Assembly (NCBI RefSeq): GCF_017377855.1
Contig: NZ_JAFREP010000041.1
Coordinates: 24,406-88,405 of the forward strand
Reading direction: 5' to 3'
Length of the DNA: 64,000 bases
DNA from: Acanthopleuribacter pedis
GTDB lineage: Bacteria; Acidobacteriota; Holophagae; Acanthopleuribacterales; Acanthopleuribacteraceae
Shown here: one piece after another, positions 25,304 through 35,344 of the stretch
How the letters are laid out: each line of letters begins with the position of its first letter
Position numbering within the stretch: position 1 is the stretch's first letter
The notes under the pieces: generated by a model
The model's database searches: none
What the model was told of the DNA's origin: nothing
What the model saw: the letters and a program-made list of their open reading frames with translations, nothing else
Position numbers and translations under genes: made by a program

Positions 25304-28300
25304 ATGCTTTCACGAAGGTTTCCCTACCTTTTCGCCGTTGTCATGAGTTTTTGCTTGGGTTGCTTGCCCCTTGCCGCACAGGGTTTTCCCAATGTGCCGC
25401 AAACGCCGGGTACCCTGATTGCCGGCCCCATCGCCCCGCAACAGGGCCGCACCGCCGTGATTACCATCCAAGGCGGCTGGTTGTTTACCTTTCCCGAGGT
25501 GCCTTCCAGCGGCGGCGTGACCTTTAACGGACAACCGCTGCAAATTGACTACCTGATGCGGCAATGGGACATCTCCGATTTGGGCAACATTCGCGAGATT
25601 GCCAACTTCGGTCGCACCACCCAAGGTTTCGACGCCCACGGTGTGGTCCATACCGGCGATTGGACGGTGTTTGGTACCTTTCAATTCCACGTTGACTCCT
25701 TCGGGGGTCCGGTGGTGGTGGAACCCTACACGGCTTCCCACGTGGTGCCCTTTGGTCGCGGCGGTTTGTTTCCGCCCTACAGCATGACCAACTTCTGGAG
25801 CTACAACGACACCAATGTGTTGATGGAATTCAACAAAAACGGCAGTTTGGTCGCGCGTTGGGACCATATCGCGGAAACCGGCATCATCGCCCACCCCGTG
25901 TTGATGGGGAACCTATTATTTATGTTGTCGGAGCAAACCAACGGCGGTATTGCCATTTACGACATGAGCCAGTACATGGACGGCAACCCCTCCAACGATC
26001 CCGAGAAGCCGCCCCTGATTTCACTGGCGACCCAGGGCGGGTTCGGCGGTTATTGGGCGGAACTCTACGGTTTGGACGGGCGCTTGTACGCGGTGAACTC
26101 CTACCGTATCGGTGGACAGGGTTTGCGCGTTGTCGATGTGACCGATCCCACCAACCCCGGCAATTTGATCGACATTGCCTTTGACGCCGACGTGATGTCG
26201 ATGTACCCCCACTTCCAGGATAACCACATCTTTTCCGGGAGTTCCAAGGTCGACATGCGCAGTTTCGAGGTGGTGTTGACGCTGCCCACCGAAACCACCC
26301 ACACCTTTCCCGGTTACGACGACGGCGACGGCATGGACACCAGCCAGTGGTTGTTGCCCATCGGGAACCTGTTGGTCACCGGTGGTTTGACCGATTTGGA
26401 CCGCAGCCAGGGCATGGCGATTTGGGCGCACCAGGCCGAACCCGATACGCGCGGCCCCATGGTGGGGTATCACATTCCGCGCGCCGGCCAAACCAACTAT
26501 CCAGTTGAGGCGCCGATTTCGATGATCATCCCGGAAACCCTGGATACCAGCACCTTGATCGCGGGTCAGACTTTTATCGTTCGTCCACTGGGCGGCAACC
26601 CGATTAGCGGTTCGCTGTGGTATGCGATGAACGACATGATTACCTTTCAGCCGGACCAGCCGCTGCAAGACGACACCACCTATGAAGTGTTCCTGCCCCA
26701 AGGTGGGATTGAAGACGCGGTCGGCAACGGCATGGAAGAAAACTACAGTTTCACCTTTTCGACCGGCAGCTCCAGTCAGGGCAACCAGCCTCCCGAGATT
26801 ACCAGTTTTACCGTTTCGGATGGGTCGATTACGCCCAACCAAAACGTGACCTTTAACGCGACCGGGTCCGACCCCGAAAACGAGCAGTTGGAATGGCGTT
26901 TTGTGTTTGGTGACGGCACCGATCCCACCCCTTGGTCGACCACGGCGTCCGCCAGTCATACCTACACGGAAGTGGGCCACCGCCGGGCCGTGGTTCAGAC
27001 CCGCGACAGCTCGGGTGTGACCGTGTCCGACAGTTTGATTGTGACCATTGCCAACCCGGTTTCGGCGACACCGCCGACCCATTCGTCGCAGATCATTATG
27101 GATGAAACGGCACGGCGTGTTTACGCGGCAAACCCGGACAACAACACGGTGGCGGTGATCCATGCCGACAACCACAACCTGATTCGCGAGATTCCCACCG
27201 CGGCCGATCCCCGCAACCTGGGCCTCGATCATTCGGGTAATCTGTGGGTGACGGCTTACGATGCGGATCAAATCCAGGTCTTCGATCCTTCCAACGGTTC
27301 CTTGGTCGATCAAATCGATTTGGATTACGGCAGCTTGCCCCTGGGTCTGGTGTTTTCACCGGATCGCAACACGGTCTACGTTTCCCTGAGCGGGAAGGGG
27401 TCGCTGCTGCGTTTTAATGCGTCAACCCGGCAGCAAACGGGTTCTTTGGCCTTGGGCCCCACGGCCCGTGCGCTCGCGGTCGACGGCAACCATACGCGCA
27501 TTTTGGTGACTCGCTTCATTTCGGACGCCTACCACGGCGAGGTTTGGGATGTGAACGCGTCTTCGTTTACCCTGCAACGCACCTTTATCCTGCCGCAAAA
27601 ACTGACCGGCGATAACTCGGGCGACGGCGCGGGGGTTCCCAACTACTTGGCTGGCATTACGATTTCGCCGGATAACAGCAGCGCCTACATCAGCACGGTC
27701 AAAACCAACATTAATAAAGGTGTGCGTTTTGGCGACGGCTCTCTCAACGACCCGGACAACACGGTGCGGACCGAGGTGATGTCGCTGGATTTGGTCGCGA
27801 ACCAGACCCGCATGGACAACGCGGACCGCATCGATTTGGACAACTCCGATTCGGTGCGCGCGTTCGATTTCACCCCGCTGGGTGACTACATGTTGCTGGT
27901 GAACCAGGGCACCAACGACGTGATGATCATGGACACCTTCCGCTTCCCGTATTCCTTGAACCTGGGCAGCATGGTGGCCCGGGTGGGGGTCGGCATGGCA
28001 CCACAAGGGGTGGTGGTCGACAGCGCCGGGCAACAGGTGTTTGTCAAAAACTTCATGTCCCGTTCGGTGTCTACCTTCTCCATCGCCAACCTGTTGGCGG
28101 TCGGTGACACCAGTTTCCAAGTTTCCACGATCAACACGGTACAAAACGAACTGCTGTCAGCGAGCGTTTTGCTGGGCAAACAGGTGTTCTACAACGCGGG
28201 CGATCCGCGCATGAGTCTGGAAGGTTACATCAGTTGTGCCTCCTGTCACGTGGACGGCGGCCACGACGGTCGAACCTGGGACTTCACCCAACGGGGCGAA

Positions 28301-31300
28301 GGATTCCGCAACACGCCGCCGCTGTGGGGAAGGGCCGGGATTGGCCACGGCCGCGTGCACTGGACCGCCAACTTTGATGAAATACAAGATTTCGAAAACG
28401 ATATCCGCGGCAACTTCGGTGGTGAAGGCTTTTTGAGCGAAAACGATTTCGGCCAGGTCGGTGATCCGCTCGGCCCGCCCAAGGCCGGTCGCAGCGCTGA
28501 ATTGGACGCCATGTCCGATTACCTGACCTCGCTGGACGCCTCAACCTTGCCACGCAGTCCCTTTCGTCAAGCCAACGGTGACATGACCAGCGACGCCGTC
28601 GCGGGCGCCCAGGTGTTCATCGAACAGAACTGCGCCTCGTGCCACAACCCGGCGCAGGAGTACACCGACCGTCAAATTCGCAATGTCGGGACCATTCGCC
28701 AGGGAACCTCGGGTACGCGCATTAACGGGCCGCTGGAAGGTCTTGAGACACCGACCCTGCTGGGTTTGTGGGATACCGCGCCTTATTTGCACGACGGTTC
28801 GGCACCGGATTTGGAAACGGTGTTCCGTACCGCCTCCGGGACCTGGTACGACAACGAATTGGGGACCAACATCGGTGGTTTCCAAAACAACACTTTTCCG
28901 TTTAATACCTGGCTCGGCGGCACGCAAACGCCGCTGTCGCGCAACCAAGATCGCAGCATTCGCTGGGACAATGTCGACGGTGGTTCCGGCGGCACCGGCC
29001 AAATTACGGTGCGGTTCGCCACGGATTTCAACCAGGGCGATATCCCGCTTGAGTTGACGGTGAACGGCGCCACGCGGACGGTGAACTTTCCGGCCACCCT
29101 TCCCGATCAAAGCTCGCGGCCTTTCCTCATTATTGAAAACGTGAGTTTGCAGGCGGGTACCACCAACAGCATTACCCTGCGCAACAACCGCTCGTTTGAA
29201 GCGCTGGATTTGGATGCGATTTTTGTCTCAACCGCGGATGATTTGGTGACGGCCGCGCCGCACCGCCGCGTGATGAGTCTGAGCGGTACGCAACGCAACC
29301 AGTTGATTGCCTACCTGCAGCAGTTGGACGGCCGCAATGTGGTGACCTCGGGCGCGGTTGAACGCCGTTATTGGACGGGCGTTGCAGGCGGGACCCTGGG
29401 TGCCCTGGAAAATGACGGGCGTTTCCCCGACGAACCAACCGGTGCCGATGTTTTGAACGGCCTCGAGGTGGTGGGTTGGGCCGGCTCGGCCAACCCCGGT
29501 GGTGCGCAGAACTGGGGCGACAACTACGGTCAGCAGGTGCGCGGGTACATCGTGGCACCGCAAAGCGGGAACTACCGTTTTTACCTGTCCGGTGACGATG
29601 TGGCCTCTTTCCGGTTGAGTACCGACACCAATCCGGCCAACGCGGTTGAAATTGCCGCGCTGACCTCGGCGAGCGGGTTCCGCACCTGGACGGGTGGCGG
29701 CAATCAGGTCTCGGCCGAGATCGCCTTGGTTTCCGGCAACCGCTATTTCTTTGAACTGTTGCACGTGGAAGGCGGTTCGGGTGATCACGTCGCCGTGGCG
29801 TGGCAATTGCCCGGCGGCGGGGCGCCGGTCAACGGGTCGGCCGACGCGGTTGTGCCCGGCAGCGCCCTGGCCCCGTTTGGCGATACCTTCCGCGTGGTGC
29901 CGCCCAACGCGCCCGATAATCTGATGGCGCGGAGTTATTCACCCACGGAAATCCATCTCGCCTTTACGGATCGATCCAACAATGAATTCGGCCATCACAT
30001 TGAATACCGCTTTAACGGTGGTGAATGGCAACAGGTCGATTTGGGACCGACCGGCGGCATCGACCGGCAGCGGGACCACGCGATTGAGCGCGTGTTCCCA
30101 GGCGCGGCTTATCAAGTTCGGGTGCGCTCCTACAACACGGCGGGCAACTCCGCTTGGACGGATCCGGTGGACGTGGTCATGATTGACGCGGCGACCCAGC
30201 GCCTTTTCTCCTACGACGGCAACCTGCCGTTTGCGGTGAATCTGGGCGTGAACCTGCTGCAAAAAGCCGAGGTGTTTGGTTCGAATCTGGCGCTGTGGCG
30301 CGCGGACGGTGGTTTCGGCCAGCGCTCGGCGGTGTGGTCACAGGAATCCCTGCCGACGGATCGCTTTGTCTCGGAGTTTACGCTGCGCTCGGCCAATGAA
30401 ACCGCGGGTGGTGTGAGTACCTTTGTGGTTGCCTTCCAGTCCAGTTCGCCCAACGAAACGGCGCTGGGTAATGAAGGCGGTTACGAGGGCATTAACGGCC
30501 CGAAAATCGGCCTGATTTTCTCCTTATTCGAGGGCTCGTCCAGCGTGAAGTTGTTGAACAACGACGCGACGGTGAAAACCTATTTCAGCACCCTCGACCA
30601 AAACTTCTCCTTCGACTACAGCACCAGCTACCGCTTCCGGGTGATTTACGACAACCGCCAACAAGACCTGTCGCTGGAATGGATCCGCGAGGACAACAAT
30701 GCGACCTTTGTCGGCAGTTTCCCCATCGACGTGGAAAGTGTGCTGGGTAGCCACGCCTACATGGGTTTTGTGGTGAACAGCAACTTCACCAACATGGACA
30801 TGACGATTGACCGCTGGGTGTTCGACCACCGCGTTGACCCGCTGCCGCGCCAGGCGCCGTTCGGTGGCACCGCGCTCACGGCACCGACGCGCGTCCAGAT
30901 GGAAGATTACGACGAGGGCGGCGAGGGCATTGCCTTCAACGACAACGACGATTTCCAATCGGGTTTTAACCCCCGCGGCGATTCGGTTGATTTCGACGAG
31001 CGCAACGGTTCGCAAGGGCCGTATATCGGTTGGTCCGAGGCGGGTGAGTGGCTCAAATACACGCTGGAAATTCCGTCGGGCGTTTACAACATCAGTTTGC
31101 GCGCGGGTGCGGGGAGCAACAGCACCACGGATGATGTCATCCTGTCCCTCGACGGCGTGCCGCTAACCGTGTTTGATGTGGCCAACACCAACTTCAACTT
31201 CCAAACGCACACCAACAGCAACGTGGTCATCGCGCGCGGTGGTTTGGCCGTGATCCGGGTCACGCAAAACCGCGGCGGCAGCTTCCTCGACTGGTTCGAA

Positions 31301-33841
31301 TTCCAACGGGTCGGCGATGTTTCCGGCGTGCCCGCGACACCGAGCGGTTTCTCCGCGAACGCCGTGGATTCGGGCCGGATCGACGTGGGTTTTACCGATC
31401 AGGCATCCAATGAAACCGGGTTTGTTGTGGAATATCGCCGTGCCGGCGAACATCTGTGGCAGTCGACGACCTGGGCGCCGCTCGCCGGCTCGGGCACGAA
31501 CGGGACCCTGCAAATGACCGGATTGGCGCGCAATACGACCTACCAATTGCGGGTGAAAGCCTTTAACGATACCGGCGATTCCGGCTGGTCGACAGTGCAG
31601 TCGGCGACAACGCAAAACGCGGGCGGCTGCACGACGCCGGTTCGTTTTGTGCGTGAACCCGCCTCGGTGGCCGCTTGCGCGGGCGAGGAAGTGCGCTTGA
31701 CGGCCTTGGCCAACGGCGATGCCGATCCCGCCACGAGCTATCAATGGTATTTCCAAGGTTCGCCGATCAACGGTGAAACCGGGCCGGAATACGTGGTTGC
31801 AAGCTTCGGTGCCGGTGCGGTGGGCGATTACTTCTGCCGCATTAGCAACAGTTGCGGCAGCGCCGACTCACAAACGGTGGCGTTGAGCTTGTCCAGTGTC
31901 ATTGAAATCACCGATCAACCCGATACCCAAGACATTTGCGTCGGCGCCAACGCCACCTTCGATGTGGCCGCCGACGGCAGCGCCAACTTCACCTACCAGT
32001 GGTATTTCGGCAACACCGCGCTCGAGGGTGAAACCAATTCGGTGCTTTCCCTGGAAAACGTCGGGGCCAATCAAGCCGGCCAATACCGCTGCCGCGTGAC
32101 CGGCACCTGCGGCGAGGCGTTTTCTGAATTTGCGACCCTGAGCGTTGAAGGGATTCCGGTGTTCACCGAACATCCGCAACCCGGCGCGGGTTGTCCCGGT
32201 GCCCGCATCGAACTCTCGGCGCTGGCGACCGGGAACAGCCTGAGTTACCAGTGGTATTTGGGTAACAATCCCATCAACGGCGCCACCAGCCCCACCTACG
32301 TCATCCAAAGCTTGACCGAGGGGCAGGCGGGGAACTACCGCTGCCGTGTCAGCAACGATTGCGGCGGGGGCCAATTCTCGAACATCGCGACCGTTTCCAT
32401 CGGTGACGATTTCAACATCACGGACGGCCCCGGTAACCTGGAGCGCTGTGCCGGTCAGTCGGTGACCATGTCGGTGAGCGTGGAAGGCCCGGTCACGGGT
32501 TATCAGTGGTTCTTCAACAATGTGGCGCTGAACGGCGAAACCGGTTCCTCGCTGAGCATCGGCAGCGTGAGTGAAGCCAACGCGGGTAACTACTTCTGTC
32601 GCATTACCGGCGAGTGCAGCACCACCGATTCTCCGGTCGGGAGCTTGGTGATCAGCGGACCGCCGTCGATTACCCAGCAACCGCAAGATGTGCGGGTTTG
32701 CCCCGGCCAAACGCTGCGTGTGTCGGTCGGTGCTCAGGCGTCGGGCGCCTTGTCCTACCAGTGGTACCGCAACAATGTGCGCATCGTCGGTGCGACCAGC
32801 GCGGCCTTTGAAAAAATTGCGGAGGCATCCGACGTGGGCACCTACTTGTGTCGGGTCGAAACCGCCTGTAGCGGGGTTTGGACCGGCACCGCGACCGTGA
32901 CCCTCGGCGACAGCTTCAGCATCAACACCCAGCCCGAGGCGACCCCGGCCTGTACCGGTGAATCCATTGTCTTGTCCGTGGGTGTAACCGGCAGCTTCGA
33001 CAACCTCCAGTGGTACCGCGACAGCAGTCCGCTTGCCGGTCAAACCAACAACACCTTGAACCTGACCAACCTCCAACCGAGCGATTCCGGTCGCTACTTC
33101 GCGCGCATCAACGGCTTCTGTAGTTCTCAGGATTCCGCCGCGGTCAGCCTGGACGTATCCAGTGGCCCGACCATCGTGCAGGAGCCGGTCGACATCGGTA
33201 TTTGCGAAGGGTTGCGGATGGACCTGTCGGTGCAGGCGACCAGCGGCAACGGTCCCTTGACCTACCAGTGGTACGGCAACGGAACGCGCATTGACGGCGC
33301 GACCCAAGCGACCTACAGCAAAATCGCCGAAAACAGCGACGCGGGCGAATACATTTGTCGCGTCACCGATAGTTGCGGTGGGATTTGGACGGCGCGTGTC
33401 AATGCCGTGTTGGATCAAGCCGTGGCCCAGGTCGCAACCGAATCCCTGGCCCTCGGCCTACAGCCGCCCGTGCTTGAAGCGGTGGTTGGGTGTATCGAAA
33501 CGCCGAGCGTTGTCTGGTGGAACAGCATCACCGGCAACACGCTTGGTTTGAACGTGAACCCGGCCACGGTGAACCCGCCGCCCACGGAAACCACGCCGTA
33601 TCGCGTGCGGGTGCGTGATGAAGGGGGTGACTTCGAGGTCATTTTGGAAGTCCTCATTTTGGTGCCGACTGATGCGCGCTTCCGCGACTTCAACGACGAC
33701 GGTTGCAACGATGTCGAGGACATGCAGGCCGCCGCCGCGGCATGGTCGACCCAAACAAGCACCCTCGACGCCAACAGCGACGGGGATTTCAACATCCTCG
33801 ACATGGTCTACATCAACACGACCGACGGCTGTAATCCCTAA
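25304..33841 (+). CDS. Giant secreted multidomain protein: propellers, di-heme cytochrome, PA14, CBM6, Ig repeats, dockerin-like end
   Basis: ATG 25304 is preferred over GTG 25295; AAGGTG lies upstream; 2845 residues. Order seen: signal peptide (ending LAAQ); beta-propeller-like region to about 380; SbsA-type Ig domain (about 385-490); PKD domain (about 500-590); YVTN-like propeller (about 600-920); cytochrome region with two CxxCH haem sites at Cys978 and Cys1110. A beta-rich CBM-like segment (about 1220-1310) sits before the closing LSGTQRNQLIAYLQQLDG of the cytochrome. Then PA14 (about 1352-1490), fibronectin III, a lectin-like stretch, CBM6 (about 1860-2000, starting RVQMEDYDEGGEG), a second fibronectin III, seven Ig-like repeats with SYQWY and YxCRV motifs (about 2108-2706), and a dockerin-like Ca2+ end (DFNDDGCNDVEDM, DANSDGDFNILDM). 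It is probably an extracellular or surface redox/adhesive protein. Substrate unknown. Confidence 0.9.
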   Translation: MLSRRFPYLFAVVMSFCLGCLPLAAQGFPNVPQTPGTLIAGPIAPQQGRTAVITIQGGWLFTFPEVPSSGGVTFNGQPLQIDYLMRQWDISDLGNIREIANFGRTTQGFDAHGVVHTGDWTVFGTFQFHVDSFGGPVVVEPYTASHVVPFGRGGLFPPYSMTNFWSYNDTNVLMEFNKNGSLVARWDHIAETGIIAHPVLMGNLLFMLSEQTNGGIAIYDMSQYMDGNPSNDPEKPPLISLATQGGFGGYWAELYGLDGRLYAVNSYRIGGQGLRVVDVTDPTNPGNLIDIAFDADVMSMYPHFQDNHIFSGSSKVDMRSFEVVLTLPTETTHTFPGYDDGDGMDTSQWLLPIGNLLVTGGLTDLDRSQGMAIWAHQAEPDTRGPMVGYHIPRAGQTNYPVEAPISMIIPETLDTSTLIAGQTFIVRPLGGNPISGSLWYAMNDMITFQPDQPLQDDTTYEVFLPQGGIEDAVGNGMEENYSFTFSTGSSSQGNQPPEITSFTVSDGSITPNQNVTFNATGSDPENEQLEWRFVFGDGTDPTPWSTTASASHTYTEVGHRRAVVQTRDSSGVTVSDSLIVTIANPVSATPPTHSSQIIMDETARRVYAANPDNNTVAVIHADNHNLIREIPTAADPRNLGLDHSGNLWVTAYDADQIQVFDPSNGSLVDQIDLDYGSLPLGLVFSPDRNTVYVSLSGKGSLLRFNASTRQQTGSLALGPTARALAVDGNHTRILVTRFISDAYHGEVWDVNASSFTLQRTFILPQKLTGDNSGDGAGVPNYLAGITISPDNSSAYISTVKTNINKGVRFGDGSLNDPDNTVRTEVMSLDLVANQTRMDNADRIDLDNSDSVRAFDFTPLGDYMLLVNQGTNDVMIMDTFRFPYSLNLGSMVARVGVGMAPQGVVVDSAGQQVFVKNFMSRSVSTFSIANLLAVGDTSFQVSTINTVQNELLSASVLLGKQVFYNAGDPRMSLEGYISCASCHVDGGHDGRTWDFTQRGEGFRNTPPLWGRAGIGHGRVHWTANFDEIQDFENDIRGNFGGEGFLSENDFGQVGDPLGPPKAGRSAELDAMSDYLTSLDASTLPRSPFRQANGDMTSDAVAGAQVFIEQNCASCHNPAQEYTDRQIRNVGTIRQGTSGTRINGPLEGLETPTLLGLWDTAPYLHDGSAPDLETVFRTASGTWYDNELGTNIGGFQNNTFPFNTWLGGTQTPLSRNQDRSIRWDNVDGGSGGTGQITVRFATDFNQGDIPLELTVNGATRTVNFPATLPDQSSRPFLIIENVSLQAGTTNSITLRNNRSFEALDLDAIFVSTADDLVTAAPHRRVMSLSGTQRNQLIAYLQQLDGRNVVTSGAVERRYWTGVAGGTLGALENDGRFPDEPTGADVLNGLEVVGWAGSANPGGAQNWGDNYGQQVRGYIVAPQSGNYRFYLSGDDVASFRLSTDTNPANAVEIAALTSASGFRTWTGGGNQVSAEIALVSGNRYFFELLHVEGGSGDHVAVAWQLPGGGAPVNGSADAVVPGSALAPFGDTFRVVPPNAPDNLMARSYSPTEIHLAFTDRSNNEFGHHIEYRFNGGEWQQVDLGPTGGIDRQRDHAIERVFPGAAYQVRVRSYNTAGNSAWTDPVDVVMIDAATQRLFSYDGNLPFAVNLGVNLLQKAEVFGSNLALWRADGGFGQRSAVWSQESLPTDRFVSEFTLRSANETAGGVSTFVVAFQSSSPNETALGNEGGYEGINGPKIGLIFSLFEGSSSVKLLNNDATVKTYFSTLDQNFSFDYSTSYRFRVIYDNRQQDLSLEWIREDNNATFVGSFPIDVESVLGSHAYMGFVVNSNFTNMDMTIDRWVFDHRVDPLPRQAPFGGTALTAPTRVQMEDYDEGGEGIAFNDNDDFQSGFNPRGDSVDFDERNGSQGPYIGWSEAGEWLKYTLEIPSGVYNISLRAGAGSNSTTDDVILSLDGVPLTVFDVANTNFNFQTHTNSNVVIARGGLAVIRVTQNRGGSFLDWFEFQRVGDVSGVPATPSGFSANAVDSGRIDVGFTDQASNETGFVVEYRRAGEHLWQSTTWAPLAGSGTNGTLQMTGLARNTTYQLRVKAFNDTGDSGWSTVQSATTQNAGGCTTPVRFVREPASVAACAGEEVRLTALANGDADPATSYQWYFQGSPINGETGPEYVVASFGAGAVGDYFCRISNSCGSADSQTVALSLSSVIEITDQPDTQDICVGANATFDVAADGSANFTYQWYFGNTALEGETNSVLSLENVGANQAGQYRCRVTGTCGEAFSEFATLSVEGIPVFTEHPQPGAGCPGARIELSALATGNSLSYQWYLGNNPINGATSPTYVIQSLTEGQAGNYRCRVSNDCGGGQFSNIATVSIGDDFNITDGPGNLERCAGQSVTMSVSVEGPVTGYQWFFNNVALNGETGSSLSIGSVSEANAGNYFCRITGECSTTDSPVGSLVISGPPSITQQPQDVRVCPGQTLRVSVGAQASGALSYQWYRNNVRIVGATSAAFEKIAEASDVGTYLCRVETACSGVWTGTATVTLGDSFSINTQPEATPACTGESIVLSVGVTGSFDNLQWYRDSSPLAGQTNNTLNLTNLQPSDSGRYFARINGFCSSQDSAAVSLDVSSGPTIVQEPVDIGICEGLRMDLSVQATSGNGPLTYQWYGNGTRIDGATQATYSKIAENSDAGEYICRVTDSCGGIWTARVNAVLDQAVAQVATESLALGLQPPVLEAVVGCIETPSVVWWNSITGNTLGLNVNPATVNPPPTETTPYRVRVRDEGGDFEVILEVLILVPTDARFRDFNDDGCNDVEDMQAAAAAWSTQTSTLDANSDGDFNILDMVYINTTDGCNP

Positions 33842-33866
33842 CGGAAACGGTGTGCAGTAACTAAAC

Positions 33867-33912
33867 GGTCCGGCTTTGCCCCATGGGTGAAGGCCGGACC
33901 TTTTATTTTTTG
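33867..33912 (+). terminator. Rho-independent terminator
   Basis: Hairpin GGTCCGGC...GCCGGACC followed by TTTTATTTTTT, 26 bp after the stop of the giant secreted protein. The A residues needed for a terminator in the other direction are absent. Confidence 0.9.
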
Positions 33913-33929
33913 GCGCTTCGTTGCGCGGG

Positions 33930-34691
33930 TTAACCCGTGGTGAGTTCAAACCAACGGGCAAGAATAAGTTCGCCGTAAGTAGCGGCATCGATGCCGTCGT
34001 AGGCGCCCAAACTATAGCCGTCGTTGGCTTCCACCAGCCCGGTTTGGCCGGTGTCCAGCAAGCCGAAATCGAGGCTGTAGCCGGCGGGGGCGGCCGTGCC
34101 CAAGGCGGCTACGGCCTGCGCCACAACCGCGAGGTCGATGGCTTGGTCCGCATCGCCCGCGTAAAAAGCCACCGATTTAATGCAACCCCGCACCACATAA
34201 GCGCGGTACTCGGATAGCCAGGTGACGCGGCTGCTGCACCAAAGGGTTGTTTGACCGGAATGCCGGGTGAGCGGCTGGAGGTCGTCCAGGCCGGTGATGC
34301 GTTTGCCGGTGAACTTTTTCTCATCATCGGCGGGTTTGATAAAGACCGGTTCACAGCTTTGGTTCATCCATTGCCGGATCACATCCTGGAGTTTGGCGCG
34401 CCACAGGTTACGGTGAAGATAGGGCATTAACACCTCGGGGTAACCCAGCGGCGAGGGCGGCTGCTTGTCCAGACATTTCAACGCGGCAAGCACCATGGCC
34501 ACATCGCCGACGACCGGTGTGTTGGCTGTGATTTTGAGCGTGCGCCGCCGCATGCGTTTTTCGGTAAAGGTTTCGATGGGTACATCGAATGGGCGCAAAT
34601 AATCCGCAAGCAACTGTTCCTCGCGACGCAGTTTCCCGTTTCCTTGTTCCTGTAGGTAGATGCGCTCAATCGGGAAGGGGATAGGGGTCAT
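33930..34691 (-). CDS. ATP-grasp protein, R2K-type
   Basis: Start at 34691 is chosen because GAGGAGG precedes it; a longer frame to 34982 would overlap the divergent neighbour. 253 residues. The C-terminal half shows the R2K ATP-grasp pattern: VFIKPADDEKKFTG (ATP-binding Lys), then WLSEYRAYVVRG, and the metal-binding SLDFGLLDTGQTGLVEAND with GYSLGAYDG. ATP-grasp enzymes join a carboxylate to an amine or thiol through an acyl phosphate; R2K members are often linked to peptide or protein modification. The divergent neighbour is a gamma-glutamylcyclotransferase-like gene, so both may act on amide or glutamyl bonds, but the substrate is unknown. Confidence 0.82.
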   Translation of the reverse strand: MTPIPFPIERIYLQEQGNGKLRREEQLLADYLRPFDVPIETFTEKRMRRRTLKITANTPVVGDVAMVLAALKCLDKQPPSPLGYPEVLMPYLHRNLWRAKLQDVIRQWMNQSCEPVFIKPADDEKKFTGKRITGLDDLQPLTRHSGQTTLWCSSRVTWLSEYRAYVVRGCIKSVAFYAGDADQAIDLAVVAQAVAALGTAAPAGYSLDFGLLDTGQTGLVEANDGYSLGAYDGIDAATYGELILARWFELTTG

Positions 34692-34765
34692 GACGTTTCC
34701 TCCTCGGAAGAATCTTGCTTTAATACGCGTGGAACGGACGAAAAAGCGGAAGAACGGGCGTGGTG

Positions 34766-35254
34766 ATGGGCGATACTTGGTCTCTTTTTGTGTATGGCAC
34801 CTTGAAGCGGGGTTTGCGGTATCACGCCGCCTTTTGTTCGGGCATGTTGGCGGCAACGAAAGCCACTGCTTACGGTGAACTTTACGACACGCCCCATGGG
34901 TATCCCATGATGACCTTACCCGCGCGGCTTCAGTGGATCCAGGGATGCGCCGATCGCAACCACGACATGGCACTGAACCCATCCATCCGCCAACCCGGTC
35001 TCATGCCGCCTCACGCCGATCAGGCGGTTCACGGCGAGGTGTTGACCTTTCCGCGCTGTGCCGGAATCCTGCAGGCCTTAGACGATTTGGAAGATTTTCA
35101 TCCGCAACAAACGAGCATGTACCACCGTGTCATGGCGCCGGTTTGGCGGGAAGGCGCAACAAGCTATAGCATCGTCTGGCTGTACCTAGTTGCGCCGTCC
35201 TTGATTCAACCGAACTGGCCGCGCATGCGGGATTGGCCCGGGGTACCCTTCTAA
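34766..35254 (+). CDS. Gamma-glutamylcyclotransferase (AIG2/GGCT-like)
   Basis: 162 residues. The N-terminus SLFVYGTLKRGLRYH is the family signature, with the YGTL substrate-binding loop. The later VHGEVLTFP and LDDLEDFHP segments supply the conserved catalytic Glu region (ALDDLED). GGCT-like proteins convert gamma-glutamyl amines to 5-oxoproline and the free amine, and some act on glutathione. ATG at 34766 is used; GTG codons at 34760 and 34763 also precede it. It is divergently placed from the ATP-grasp gene with a 74-bp gap that must hold both promoters. Confidence 0.88.
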   Translation: MGDTWSLFVYGTLKRGLRYHAAFCSGMLAATKATAYGELYDTPHGYPMMTLPARLQWIQGCADRNHDMALNPSIRQPGLMPPHADQAVHGEVLTFPRCAGILQALDDLEDFHPQQTSMYHRVMAPVWREGATSYSIVWLYLVAPSLIQPNWPRMRDWPGVPF

Positions 35255-35344
35255 CCCACGGGAAGCTTGCATCGCCGCTTTTCTCGCGACGGTGTGAGGC
35301 CTGCGCCGGCAACGCCGGCCCTATGACGGGCCGTCGCGGGTGAA

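Noticed and set aside
26021..27313. 430-codon minus-strand open frame
   Set aside because: Antisense to the propeller region of the giant protein; GC-rich third positions leave stop codons rare.
31868..33418. 516-codon minus-strand open frame
   Set aside because: It is antisense to the Ig repeats of the giant secreted protein and its composition reflects their repeated codon pattern; no ribosome binding site or family.
31630..33420. CRISPR-like or satellite repeat array
   Set aside because: The repetition is of protein Ig domains at the amino acid level; the DNA repeats are divergent and in frame.
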